A program made the position numbers and the translations under genes. The notes under the pieces were generated by a model, which was not told where the DNA came from, searched no databases, and saw only the letters and a list, made by a program, of their open reading frames with translations. 42,610 bases of DNA from Caulobacteraceae bacterium (GTDB taxonomy: Bacteria; Pseudomonadota; Alphaproteobacteria; Caulobacterales; Caulobacteraceae), in the NCBI GenBank assembly GCA_947378235.1, contig CANCJE010000008.1:1-42610 (forward strand), in the 5' to 3' direction. Position 1 is the first letter of the stretch. Each line of letters opens with the position of its first letter. Shown here one piece after another: positions 26,984-35,446 of the stretch.

Positions 26984-29900
26984 TTACAACAGATTGATCT
27001 GCGTCGGAACACCCCACCCATAGCTGTCAGAGCCCTGCGACACGCGGATTTGGATCAGGGACCGCTCGTTGACGGTGAAATCCGCCGCCTGATCCGCCGC
27101 GCTATAGAGCCACTCGGTCTGATTGACCTCGAGGGTTCGCAGAACCTGATCCCCGTTGATCACCTCCACCCGATAGACCTCTTGGACCTCAGACAAGGGC
27201 ACCTCCCCCGATCCCCAATCATCCCCACCAATCCGCGTGCGCCGCGTCCATCGAACCTGCACCGCGCCCACGGAATCCGGACGGATCCTAAGATGACAGG
27301 GCGACCACGGACGCTCGGCTAGGCCCTGCCAAGCGAAGGCCGCCTCGCTCATGGCTTCACCAAAGGCCGGCCCACCAGCCAAGGCCGCGCGCCAAACCAG
27401 AGGCAAGCCACGCTCTGACCGCGACAGGCCCACACGCGGCAGGTCCGATGACAAGACCACCACCGCCGCCCCAGCCGGGGTCAGATCGGCCATGGCCCCA
27501 TCGCTGCCAACCTGCCCTCGCATGAGGCCTGACAGAACATAGCTAGAGGGTCCCACCAAAGTCGCATTGAGAAATTGCACGATCTCCCAGTCGCCGGTTG
27601 CACTTTGCACGGCCAAGCTGTTGGCCCCGGCCAAGACCTCGATCAGGCTTCGGCTCTCTAAGGCCTCCCCCTCGATCTGGACCGATAGGCGCGCGGCACG
27701 ATCAATCCTGTGTAAGGGACCGCGCGGCAGGGCTGTGAGGGTCTGACCAAGGGTTGCGGCACGATCAATCATCCCGCGCGAGATCAGGGCCTGAGCGCTG
27801 GGGCCCGCCCAAACCTCCATCCTGCGCCAAGGTTCGCCCGCCACAGCGGCGATGGGGCGAGCGTCGCTTTCCTGTCCATTCAGCGGCGGCAGGTCGAGCA
27901 GATGAAAGACCGGAGAGGCGGTTCGCCGCAGCGGGGCAGAGACCTGCCAAGGCGTATCGTCATGGGCGAGGTCATCCTCAACCATCGCGGCTCGAACAAG
28001 GGCAAGACTGGGCTGCTCGTCGCCATTGACACGGCTGATGCGCCAAGCCCCCTCAAAGCCCTCGACCTCGACCACATCTCCCGGTTCTGCCTTCAGGGCG
28101 ACCAGAGGCCCGACCGGCACCGTCAAATGATCGCGGTCCGCCTCGAGATGGGCCAGAAGGCGGCGCGCGGTCTTGAGCGCTACCGCCTCCGAAATCACCA
28201 TCGGCAGGTCCATATCGCTCGAGCCCGTGCCGCTTGAGGGATCACGCCTGTAGAGCACCGCCCCGACCTGATAGTCGGCCCGTTCGTCAATGAAGCGCGC
28301 GCGAACCTGACCGACCACCGGCTCTAGATCGCGTGTGATCTTGCCCAGTCCCATCGCCCCCTCCACGCTGGCGAGATCAGAGGCGGTTAGGCGGCTGATG
28401 GGCTGACCCTCGCGGGCGATCAAGGTCACCTGACCGTGACGTTCGGCCCCATCAAACCCATAGGCCACAGACAAGGGCTCCAAGGCATCGCGAAGCCGCA
28501 TGGGGCGCTCGACCACATAGCCGCTGATCAGGCCCGTCACCCCTTCGATCCGAACATCCACGCCGCCGCGTGCGGTCAGGGCCATGGCGAGGTCCGGCAA
28601 GGTCATGGCTCCGGCGCGGCCATTCAGCCAGTGCCCCCGCGCCCAGTTGACCGCGTCGGCCCAAAGCGAGGCTCGCGCGGGAAAGTCTGGATAGGGCCGC
28701 GCGTCCCAGCACCAGACATGCAGGCTATAGGACGCCACCATCGGCCCGCCATAGAGCGACGACTGGGGATTGTTCACCGGATCGGCAAAGGCGCTGAGCA
28801 CCGCCTCAATGGCGCGCCTTTGCCCCAGATCATCACGCGCACCATTTGAAAAGGGCGGCAGGGCGCTTTCGGCACTCTTGGCATCAACAAAGAGATTGGG
28901 ACTATTGGCCCCCTTATCGACAGCGGGACAGCCAAACTCGATCAGCCGCACCGGCTTGGACTGCGGCACCCATGCGGTCGGGCTGGCCGACCTGACCCCT
29001 CGCGGGCGGTCATAATGGGGCTTACTCCACCAGCTTTTCAGGGCCTTGGGCGCATAGATCCAAGGCTCGCCATAGGCCCCGTCGGTGATGGACCTGCGCC
29101 TCTGAGCAACGCGGTCTGCGTCACTGGCATAGTACCAGTCCGCCCCCTCGCCGCCGAACATGTTGGCCGCCAGATAGTCAGGGTCCGTCGGTCCGCCATA
29201 GCCCGCCAGATAGTCCAGATGATCCTCCCCATCACGCCAATCGGCCATGGGCGCGTACCAGTCGATACCGACAAAGCTAATGGCCGGGTCAGCCCAAAGC
29301 GGGTCGAGATGAAACCGCACCTCGCCCGACCCATCCTGCGGCTGATGACCATAATATTCGGTCCAGTCGGCGGCATAGGACAGGGCCGTTCCCGCCCCGA
29401 CGATGGTGCGAACCTCTTGGGCCAGTGTTCGCAAGGCTGCGACGCCGGGATAGGTGCCGCCCGCGCCGCGCACCTGGGTCACGCCGCGCAACTCCGAACC
29501 AATCAGGAACGTGTCGACGCCCCCGGCCTGCTCGACCAGATTGGCATAGTGAAGCACCATCCGGCGCAGACCCCAATCCCCAGCGCCCGGACCGAAAAAA
29601 CTCTGAACCTGCGATGTGGCCGCAGACGTCCCATCCACCGAACCGCTAAGACCGGGCGCCGGATGACAGGTGATCCGCCCGCGCCAAGGATAGGCCCCCT
29701 GCTGCACCCCGCCATAGGGATCGGGCAGGCTAGAATTGGCCGGAACATCCATAAGGATGAAGGGGTAGAGCCCGACCTTGTAACCTCTCGCATTCAGGGC
29801 CGCGATGGCCTCGAGAACGGAAGCGTCGGTTGGAGTTCCGCCATAGGCTGGGCCACCGTCGTGGGTCGAGATCAGGTGGGCGGAGGCCCGGTCACGCCCC

Positions 29901-30793
29901 GCTACGGTCCAGCTAACCGGCTCGGTCACCCGGTCTCGTCGCTCGACCCCCGGCAGGATTTGGCAGGACCCGCAGCGAAGGTCGGTGCCGAACCAAGAGA
30001 CCACCAACATCACCGATTTAACCTTGGGCAATTGCGCCTGCAGATGGTCCAGCGACACCAGAAAATCCGGGCGGCCATCGCTATTGTTCACCGTCTCTGA
30101 AAGGGTGCGGGTCAGGCTCTGACGACGAAAGACCGGGCTGGTCGCATAGACGAACTCGCCCGCCCCGGGGATCATGCAGACCCCTTGCAGCCGATCCTCG
30201 AGCGCCGGACCATTGCTGGGCGTCACCCGTCTCATGACCTCAAAGCTTAGCTGCGGCGGACGATTGCCATAGGCGGCCAAGGGCAGGTCTTCGAACACCA
30301 CATAGGCCAGGCCGCGATAGGCGGGGGCCTGACCCTCGACCGCCTCGATCAAGGGATCGGGGGCCTGATCGGCCTCGCCACGATAGAGCCGCATGACCGC
30401 GCCGGTCAGATCCAGCGGCTGCCCATCGGCCCAGACCCGACCCAATCCATCAATCGGCCCCTCGCACAGGGCCACGGCGAAGGACAGGCTGTAGCTATAG
30501 GACTGGGTGCGCGGACTGCCCTTGCCGCCACCGCTGGTCTTGCGGGTCTCCTTGAACTGCGCCGCCCAGATCACCTGACCCGAAACCCGCGCCCGGCCAA
30601 AGACAGCGGCAATCGGCGCCCCTTCAGAGACAGAGGTCAGGCGCACCTGGGTCAGACGCGGCCCGACCTGACGGGCGGGCGACAGGCTTTGCAGGGCGGC
30701 ATTGTCGATCGAGGCCCCAATGGCCGAGCCAATCGCCCCGCCGAGCGGACCGCCGAGCGCCGTACCAAGCGTGGTGAGAACAAGTTGAGCCAT
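26984..30793 (-). CDS. orfg15: GTA baseplate/host-interaction protein gp15 (megatron)
   Basis: A 1269-residue tail-tip protein, the largest GTA gene product. It has a small N-terminal helix-rich part, a glycoside-hydrolase-like TIM-barrel region (about 430-750, with SYAADWTEYYGHQP and SFVGIDWYAPMADW) and a phage-tail hub-type region (about 790 on), then a C-terminal part with Ig-like strands. In the RcGTA it plugs the tail end and contacts the recipient surface. Length is close to the RcGTA homologue. It starts with ATG 30793 one base after g14 and is the last gene of the cluster. Confidence 0.94.
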   Translation of the reverse strand: MAQLVLTTLGTALGGPLGGAIGSAIGASIDNAALQSLSPARQVGPRLTQVRLTSVSEGAPIAAVFGRARVSGQVIWAAQFKETRKTSGGGKGSPRTQSYSYSLSFAVALCEGPIDGLGRVWADGQPLDLTGAVMRLYRGEADQAPDPLIEAVEGQAPAYRGLAYVVFEDLPLAAYGNRPPQLSFEVMRRVTPSNGPALEDRLQGVCMIPGAGEFVYATSPVFRRQSLTRTLSETVNNSDGRPDFLVSLDHLQAQLPKVKSVMLVVSWFGTDLRCGSCQILPGVERRDRVTEPVSWTVAGRDRASAHLISTHDGGPAYGGTPTDASVLEAIAALNARGYKVGLYPFILMDVPANSSLPDPYGGVQQGAYPWRGRITCHPAPGLSGSVDGTSAATSQVQSFFGPGAGDWGLRRMVLHYANLVEQAGGVDTFLIGSELRGVTQVRGAGGTYPGVAALRTLAQEVRTIVGAGTALSYAADWTEYYGHQPQDGSGEVRFHLDPLWADPAISFVGIDWYAPMADWRDGEDHLDYLAGYGGPTDPDYLAANMFGGEGADWYYASDADRVAQRRRSITDGAYGEPWIYAPKALKSWWSKPHYDRPRGVRSASPTAWVPQSKPVRLIEFGCPAVDKGANSPNLFVDAKSAESALPPFSNGARDDLGQRRAIEAVLSAFADPVNNPQSSLYGGPMVASYSLHVWCWDARPYPDFPARASLWADAVNWARGHWLNGRAGAMTLPDLAMALTARGGVDVRIEGVTGLISGYVVERPMRLRDALEPLSVAYGFDGAERHGQVTLIAREGQPISRLTASDLASVEGAMGLGKITRDLEPVVGQVRARFIDERADYQVGAVLYRRDPSSGTGSSDMDLPMVISEAVALKTARRLLAHLEADRDHLTVPVGPLVALKAEPGDVVEVEGFEGAWRISRVNGDEQPSLALVRAAMVEDDLAHDDTPWQVSAPLRRTASPVFHLLDLPPLNGQESDARPIAAVAGEPWRRMEVWAGPSAQALISRGMIDRAATLGQTLTALPRGPLHRIDRAARLSVQIEGEALESRSLIEVLAGANSLAVQSATGDWEIVQFLNATLVGPSSYVLSGLMRGQVGSDGAMADLTPAGAAVVVLSSDLPRVGLSRSERGLPLVWRAALAGGPAFGEAMSEAAFAWQGLAERPWSPCHLRIRPDSVGAVQVRWTRRTRIGGDDWGSGEVPLSEVQEVYRVEVINGDQVLRTLEVNQTEWLYSAADQAADFTVNERSLIQIRVSQGSDSYGWGVPTQINLL

Positions 30794-30794
30794 A

Positions 30795-31280
30795 TCAGTC
30801 CCTCAGATTGGGAAAGAAGAAACGCGCTGCCAGCCGCCTTTGCCACCAAGGCCCCAGCCAGCTTTCGACAGCGGCACGGCCCCAATAGGCGTGGATGATC
30901 CGGCCATAGTCGGTGCCGCCAGAGCCCTCAGACACCAGCGCGCAGTGTTTGGTCACCGCCTCTGGGGCCATCCGAAAGAGCAGCAGATCTCCAGGCAGGA
31001 GAGCCTCTTGATCGGGAGCGCGAACAAAATGACGCTGGGCGGCCAACAGCAAAGGCTCGTCATCACCAAGCTCGGCCCAATCGGCGCGGTAAGGCGGCGG
31101 CAGCTCGGGCTCAAACCCATAGAGATCGCGCCAGACCCCGCGCAAAAGGCCCAGACAGTCGCAGCCTGCCCCCTTTAGGCTAGCCTGATGCTGATAGGGC
31201 GTTCCGATCCAGCCCCGCGCCGCCGCCACGATCTCGGCCCTTAGCAAGGGCCGCAAGGGGGGTCTCAAGGCCGGGCTCAA
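30795..31280 (-). CDS. orfg14: GTA NlpC/P60-type cell wall peptidase gp14
   Basis: A 161-residue tail-associated peptidoglycan peptidase thought to open the recipient wall. The NlpC/P60 nucleophile is C42 in GCDCLGL, and H112 in TKHCALVS is the likely catalytic histidine. GWIGTPYQHQAS is the usual lead-in. The start is uncertain: TTG 31280 overlaps the g13 stop in TTGA, in keeping with the four-base overlaps of this cluster; other in-frame TTG codons lie 12-33 bases on. No ATG or GTG occurs before the conserved region. Confidence 0.92.
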   Translation of the reverse strand: MSPALRPPLRPLLRAEIVAAARGWIGTPYQHQASLKGAGCDCLGLLRGVWRDLYGFEPELPPPYRADWAELGDDEPLLLAAQRHFVRAPDQEALLPGDLLLFRMAPEAVTKHCALVSEGSGGTDYGRIIHAYWGRAAVESWLGPWWQRRLAARFFFPNLRD

Positions 31281-31942
31281 GCGCGCCGAGAGCCGCCGTC
31301 ATGGCGCGCCCCCTCCCCCGGATAGAGGGTCAGGAAATCATCGCCCGGAATATGGGGGAAACCTTGGAAGTTCCGCCCATTGGAAAACTGGCTCTGACAG
31401 GTGCTGTAGCGCTTGTCACACGTCGGCCTTGCGCCATCTTGGCCAAGGCTCACCACCGCGCGGCAGCGTTTGTCCCCCAGATCCGCGTCGCATAGACGCC
31501 CAAAGGTGCGGCCCACCACACGGTCCAGCGCCGCCAAGGGCCCTTCGATCTCGGCGATGAAATGCTCGCCCTCGCGTACCAGCCGCGCAATGACGCCGCG
31601 CCAGAGCAGGACCTCTAGGTCTGGCGCTGTCCAGTCCACCCGGCGCTGCTCAAGGCTGGCCCCATCATAGAGCCCGGCGGCAAGATCGCCCTCGGTAATG
31701 GCATCGCTATCCAGCGCCCCCTCGGCGGCAAGGGACCCCGGCGCAAACCCGAGGTCGCTATGGGCCACCCCGCCGGTCCAACCGCTGGCCGCGCGGCACA
31801 GGACACCCGCCACGGTCAGATCCTGATCATGGTCGGTAAAGCCCAGCTTGACGCCGTCCTTGCGGGTCAAGATCCAGATGTGGCACAGGCAGGCCGCGCC
31901 GCTTTCGATGCGGCTGGCCAAGTCATCGGATACAGCGCGCAT
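31277..31942 (-). CDS. orfg13: GTA tail hub protein gp13 (DUF2163)
   Basis: A 221-residue hub protein of the baseplate. The N-terminal part has the family segment GVKLGFTDHDQDL, and the C-terminal quarter has four cysteines in LCDADLGDKRCRA and PTCDKRYSTCQ, a pattern consistent with the iron-sulfur cluster of lambda gpL-like tail proteins. It ends in YPGEGARHDGGS. ATG 31942 follows the g12 stop by one base, and the stop overlaps the g14 start. Intact and of normal length. Confidence 0.93.
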   Translation of the reverse strand: MRAVSDDLASRIESGAACLCHIWILTRKDGVKLGFTDHDQDLTVAGVLCRAASGWTGGVAHSDLGFAPGSLAAEGALDSDAITEGDLAAGLYDGASLEQRRVDWTAPDLEVLLWRGVIARLVREGEHFIAEIEGPLAALDRVVGRTFGRLCDADLGDKRCRAVVSLGQDGARPTCDKRYSTCQSQFSNGRNFQGFPHIPGDDFLTLYPGEGARHDGGSRRA

Positions 31943-31943
31943 C

Positions 31944-32573
31944 CTAGAGCCTCACCTCGATCAGGGGCGCGGCGACCATCCGGCCGGCCTCAAACCCTTC
32001 TAACGTCACGTCCAGCCGATCTGTGTCGAAGCGCACGGGCGTGTCGAAGGCAAAGCCTGCGGTCACGGCGGCCCCGATGGCTGGCGCGGAGGAGAGGGTT
32101 ACGGCCCCGGTCAGGGCGTCGAGACTAAAGGCTGAGCCGTTCAATTCGCGGCCCGCCACCGCCACCCGCAAGGTGCCCACGACGGGCTTGGTGAGAGTGC
32201 GCACATAGGCCTCTGCGCCCGTCCCATAGCGCTTGATCAGGACATAGCGGGTGGTCGCGCCATCGCCCACGCCGAGGCTCTGATCGGTCGGTTCGGGGGT
32301 CTGGGACGGGGCGCAGGACTTCCAGTCGGCGAAGTCCTTGAACCGAAAGCCATGCAGCCGTCCCCGCCGCGCCTCAAAGAAGGCGGTCAGGGCCGCGACA
32401 TCATCCAGCGACCTGATGCCCGCCCCAACCAGATAACGGCGCCGACCATGGGCCCAGGGCGTCGAGCGGCGCTCAAAGCCAGAGGCCAGCGTCACCACCT
32501 CGGTGCGCCGTTCCACCCCGCCGCTAGAGCCAAAGGCCAGACGGGCGGGCAATCTCACATCATGAAAGGCCAT
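31944..32573 (-). CDS. orfg12: GTA distal tail protein gp12 (DUF2460)
   Basis: A 209-residue protein that joins the tail tube to the baseplate. It starts MAFHDVRLPARLAFGSSGG and has the family stretches GRRRYLVGAGIRSLDD and FFEARRGRLHGFRFKDFADW. The second half is beta-rich (GTLRVAVAGRELNG). ATG 32573 lies 12 bases after the g11 stop. Normal length, no disruption. Confidence 0.94.
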   Translation of the reverse strand: MAFHDVRLPARLAFGSSGGVERRTEVVTLASGFERRSTPWAHGRRRYLVGAGIRSLDDVAALTAFFEARRGRLHGFRFKDFADWKSCAPSQTPEPTDQSLGVGDGATTRYVLIKRYGTGAEAYVRTLTKPVVGTLRVAVAGRELNGSAFSLDALTGAVTLSSAPAIGAAVTAGFAFDTPVRFDTDRLDVTLEGFEAGRMVAAPLIEVRL

Positions 32574-32585
32574 GGTCTGCGGCTC

Positions 32586-33140
32586 CTAAAGTTTGCGCGC
32601 GCCGAGCGAGACCGCCCGCGCCAAGGCCTGAGCCAACTGCGCGTCAGAGCGCAAAAGCCCGCCATCGGAGGGGCTGACAGCGATATTGACGGTCATGGCA
32701 CCTCCCGCGCCTTGGCTCTCGATCTGACCATTCGTCTGTGGACGGAAGATTTCAGGGCCGCGCTCGCCGACCAGATAGGCTCCGCCCGCCGTCACCGGTC
32801 CGCCATCGGCACGCGCGCCCGCAAAGGTCTGGGTCAAGACCTTGGACAGGATGTCGCCGAGCCCTGAGCCGCCCTTGCCGCCCGAGCCGATCCCCGCCGC
32901 CCCATTGACCGCATCCAGCACACTGCGGGCTAGTTCCTGCAGACTGATCCGCCCATCGGCCGCCGCGCGGGTGAGGCTCTGGGCCAGGCTGCTTCCGGCG
33001 CGGGAAAAGGCCTCGTCGATGGACTTGGCCGCGCTCTGGGCCGGACCCTTGAGGGACTCCAGCGCCGCTGCGGCCTCTGCAGTTTGAGACATCAGGCCGC
33101 CAAGGCCATTGGCGTCGGAAAAGGGTGAGGATGAGGTCAT
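32586..33140 (-). CDS. orfg11: GTA tail tape measure protein gp11
   Basis: A 184-residue tape-measure protein, short as expected for the short-tailed GTA. The N-terminal half is Ala/Ser-rich helix; residues about 90-110 are Gly-rich; the C-terminal part carries the widespread tape-measure motif ADGGPVTAGGAYLVGERGPE followed by IFRP. It starts with ATG 33140, two bases after g10.1. Length sets tail length, so the tail should be near RcGTA size. Confidence 0.9.
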   Translation of the reverse strand: MTSSSPFSDANGLGGLMSQTAEAAAALESLKGPAQSAAKSIDEAFSRAGSSLAQSLTRAAADGRISLQELARSVLDAVNGAAGIGSGGKGGSGLGDILSKVLTQTFAGARADGGPVTAGGAYLVGERGPEIFRPQTNGQIESQGAGGAMTVNIAVSPSDGGLLRSDAQLAQALARAVSLGARKL

Positions 33141-33142
33141 GA

Positions 33143-33319
33143 TTATTGATCCGGATAGAGGGCGAGGAGGGCCTCAAGTTCGGGGCGACTTAAGGGCAGG
33201 TCCTGCGGCGGCGCAGCGGTCAGGGCCCGCCATTCGGCCAAGGACAGCCGCCAAAACTCATCGGGCGACAGGCCAAGGCGAAGAACAGCGAGGCGCAAGA
33301 GATCCGGCCAAGGGCTCAC
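33143..33319 (-). CDS. orfg10.1: GTA tail assembly chaperone gp10.1
   Basis: A 58-residue protein that is easily missed. It starts with GTG 33319, overlapping the g10 stop as GTGA (33316-33319), and ends with TAA at 33143, two bases before g11. Its sequence opens MSPWPDLLRLAVLRLGLSP and continues DEFWRLSLAEWRAL, the pattern of the short TIGR02216-type chaperone that follows g10 in GTA clusters. In tailed phages the corresponding pair is made by frameshifting; here two separate genes serve. Acidic/hydrophobic helix-rich. Confidence 0.9.
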   Translation of the reverse strand: MSPWPDLLRLAVLRLGLSPDEFWRLSLAEWRALTAAPPQDLPLSRPELEALLALYPDQ

Positions 33320-33624
33320 GCCTCGCCCGCCGCCATAAAGGCTGCCGCCACCGCGAGCGCCGCCTCGCGAAAATCAACGGGAAGGGTGGCCAGCTCTGCC
33401 GCCGCCTGATCCTCGCCTCCGCCTCGCAAGAGTGCCGCGAGGACCAGCAGCATGTCCTTGGCCGACAGGGCGCGCAGCCGTTCGGACAGGGCCTCCCAGC
33501 CCTCTAGGCCAAAGGCGGTTTCCAACTCGGCCAAGGCCCCAAGGGTCAGGCAAAGCCGACGGGGCGTGCCGCCGACCGGCTGGATCACCTGGCCTCGCGC
33601 CCGATTCGCTACGAGCCCGCCCAT
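33316..33624 (-). CDS. orfg10: GTA tail assembly chaperone-like protein gp10
   Basis: A 102-residue protein of the GTA gp10 family (tail assembly chaperone type). It has PVGGTPRRLCLTLGALAELE and FGLEGWEALSERL, then two more helices. ATG 33624 overlaps the g9 stop in TGATG; a GTG at 33627 is three bases upstream in frame and would give a GTGA overlap instead. The stop overlaps g10.1 by four bases. Confidence 0.88.
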   Translation of the reverse strand: MGGLVANRARGQVIQPVGGTPRRLCLTLGALAELETAFGLEGWEALSERLRALSAKDMLLVLAALLRGGGEDQAAAELATLPVDFREAALAVAAAFMAAGEA

Positions 33625-34043
33625 CACGACAGGGCCGTGAAGCTGACCGGACCGGCCGAGGCCAGGGACAGGGCAAAGGTCACCTCGCCCTCATGCTCGC
33701 CCGCATAGTCTAGGCTGGCGATCAGGAACGGCCCTTTGAGGGTGCCGAAGTCGGGAATGATCATCTGCCAACTGCGCGCATCCTGCGCAAAGAAGGCGTC
33801 GCGCACGAGGGCATCGGCTGTGCTGTCGCGAAAGACCCCCGACCCGCTGACGGCCACAGATCGGACCCCTGCGCCTGCCAGCAATTCGCGCCAGCGTCCG
33901 GTGCTGTCGGAGTCGGTGGCATCTACCGACTTCGCATTGAACGACAGGGTGCGCGCACGCAGGCCCGCCACGGAGGTGAAGCTCTCCGCCTGTGCACCAT
34001 CGCCGATCTTGAGGAGGATATCCTTGCCTTTTTGCGCCGCCAT
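33624..34043 (-). CDS. orfg9: GTA major tail (tube) protein gp9
   Basis: A 139-residue tail-tube protein that stacks in rings around the tape measure. It begins MAAQKGKDILLKIGDG and includes SFNAKSVDATDSDSTGRWRE, both typical of the GTA/TP901-like major tail family. ATG 34043 has AGGAG five bases upstream; an in-frame ATG at 34145 would extend it into g8 without family support. The stop overlaps the g10 start. Confidence 0.93.
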   Translation of the reverse strand: MAAQKGKDILLKIGDGAQAESFTSVAGLRARTLSFNAKSVDATDSDSTGRWRELLAGAGVRSVAVSGSGVFRDSTADALVRDAFFAQDARSWQMIIPDFGTLKGPFLIASLDYAGEHEGEVTFALSLASAGPVSFTALS

Positions 34044-34053
34044 GGGGGCTCCT

Positions 34054-34479
34054 TTAGGAAGTGGGATTGAGAGGTTCGGTGACGGCCCGCAAGCGCAGGA
34101 CGCCGTAGGTCGAGCGCCAATCGGCCGCCTTGAAGAGGTCGGCATAGGTGACGCGCAGATTGATCAGGCGATGGCCGTCGAGACTGAGCGCGGTCCCGTG
34201 CAGGCTGAGCCGCACCAGCGCCATCACCGCCTTGGCCTCCTCCGAGCCGCCGAAGACGGACACGACCGTCAGGCTCAGAACATGCTCCAGCCCCTCGCCA
34301 TCAAGGCCGCCCCAGGGCCGGGTCTCGCTGCGGCCCAAGCTGACATAGGGATAGACCAGATCGGCAGGCGGCTCGTCATAGACCCTCGGCGGGTTACCAA
34401 GCAGAACCGCCAGATCGGTGTTTTCCTTAAGTTTCGTCAGCAATGCCTGTTGCAGGGCCCGTTCAGGATCAAGGCTCAT
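34054..34479 (-). CDS. orfg8: GTA tail terminator gp8 (DUF3168)
   Basis: A 141-residue neck protein that caps the tail tube and joins it to the head. It has the DUF3168 features LQQALLTKLKENTDLAVLLG, then PRVYDEPPADLVYPYVSLG and a C-terminal LINLRVTYADLFKA. ATG 34479 overlaps the g7 stop by four bases (34476-34479). Ten bases separate it from g9. Intact. Confidence 0.92.
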   Translation of the reverse strand: MSLDPERALQQALLTKLKENTDLAVLLGNPPRVYDEPPADLVYPYVSLGRSETRPWGGLDGEGLEHVLSLTVVSVFGGSEEAKAVMALVRLSLHGTALSLDGHRLINLRVTYADLFKAADWRSTYGVLRLRAVTEPLNPTS

Positions 34480-34796
34480 GTCGCATCGCTTTCAAGGTCT
34501 AGGACCATGAGACCCGGCTGGGGCTGACCACGATCCACAGCGGTGATCCACCAGTGACGCGGGCCAATCGACAGGCGCTGCCCGACGGCGACGACAGCCA
34601 TGTCCCGCGCCTGCGCCCTGACCTGCTCGCGCCGCTGCGGTGGCTGATTGGGGCTGGTGATCAGGCTGGAACTGATCGGCGACAGGCTGACCCAAAGGGT
34701 GGCTAGGGAGGTCCAGCTGCGCGCCTGACCGCCGAACGCGGTCTGGGTCTCTGTGACCGCAAAGAGGGTCGCAAGGACGCGGCGAGACGCGATCAC
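34476..34796 (-). CDS. orfg7: GTA head-tail stopper/closure protein gp7
   Basis: A 106-residue neck protein of the head-closure type (SPP1 gp16-like). Beta-rich with FAVTETQTAFGGQARSWTS and a C-terminal HWWITAVDRG. The start is GTG 34796, overlapping the g6 stop in GTGA; a TTG at 34826 would add ten residues lying inside g6 and is less likely. Four-base overlaps on both sides suggest coupled translation. Confidence 0.88.
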   Translation of the reverse strand: MIASRRVLATLFAVTETQTAFGGQARSWTSLATLWVSLSPISSSLITSPNQPPQRREQVRAQARDMAVVAVGQRLSIGPRHWWITAVDRGQPQPGLMVLDLESDAT

Positions 34797-35362
34797 AGCC
34801 GCACCCGCCGAAAGGGCGCGAGCCAAGGCTCGACTAGGGCTAAGGTTAGGTCTGCCGCCTCCCGATGTTCAAAACTGTGGGCCACCAGGGCCAAGACCGC
34901 TTGACGCAGGGGCTCAGGCACAGTGTCTGCCGTGTCACCAAAGCCGCAGCGATAGGTGATGTCGAGACCGCCGACCGGCTGGGCGGACGGGGGAAGGCCT
35001 GCGCCAAGGGGGGCGATTAGTCCGGGGCGACTATCGAGGCGTGGGCGGTAGCGGGACGGGTCAACCGTCTCCATGTCACCATTCTCATTTGCAATCCTGA
35101 CCGAGTCCACGCTTACCAGCGGGCCCCTTTGCAGGCGGATATAGCCATTGACGGTCAGGCAATCGCTCCAAAGATCGAGGGTTTCGCGATAGGTGGTGGT
35201 GATTAGGCTCAAGCCCAGCGCCGTCTCGATCCGCTGGCGCGCGGCGCGGATCAGCCGCCCGATCAGGCCATCTTCGGCAATGTCCGTCACGCGAAGGACC
35301 GCCTTAGCCTCATCCAGCGTTACAGGCTCGGCCGCAGGGGGCACGAGGACTTGAAGGGTCAT
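34793..35362 (-). CDS. orfg6: GTA head-tail connector/adaptor gp6
   Basis: A 189-residue adaptor that binds the portal ring and starts the neck. It carries the phiE125 gp8/HK97 gp6-like pattern: PVTLDEAKAVLRV, then LIRAARQRIETALGLSLITTTY, and a final CGFGDTADTVPEPLRQAVLA. ATG 35362 is preceded by an 84-base gap, the widest within the cluster, which holds a strong hairpin after g5. Confidence 0.92.
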   Translation of the reverse strand: MTLQVLVPPAAEPVTLDEAKAVLRVTDIAEDGLIGRLIRAARQRIETALGLSLITTTYRETLDLWSDCLTVNGYIRLQRGPLVSVDSVRIANENGDMETVDPSRYRPRLDSRPGLIAPLGAGLPPSAQPVGGLDITYRCGFGDTADTVPEPLRQAVLALVAHSFEHREAADLTLALVEPWLAPFRRVRL

Positions 35363-35393
35363 GGGAAGGGTCCCTGAAAAGGATCAAAGAGAC

Positions 35394-35422
35394 CTTCGCA
35401 CCCGGGCAAACCGGGTGCGAAG
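35394..35422 (-). terminator. perfect hairpin between capsid gene and g6
   Basis: CTTCGCACCCGG (35394-35405) and CCGGGTGCGAAG (35411-35422) pair over 12 perfect bases with a 5-base loop. On the minus strand the 3' side continues GTCTCTTTGATCCTTTT. It starts 25 bases after the capsid stop. A partial terminator or mRNA-end stabiliser here would raise capsid output relative to downstream tail genes. Confidence 0.7.
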
Positions 35423-35446
35423 ACAGTTTGGGGGGAGGCAAGGAAT

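Noticed and set aside
29015..30100. 361-residue plus-strand open frame within g15
   Set aside because: Antisense shadow of the g15 coding sequence with no family resemblance.
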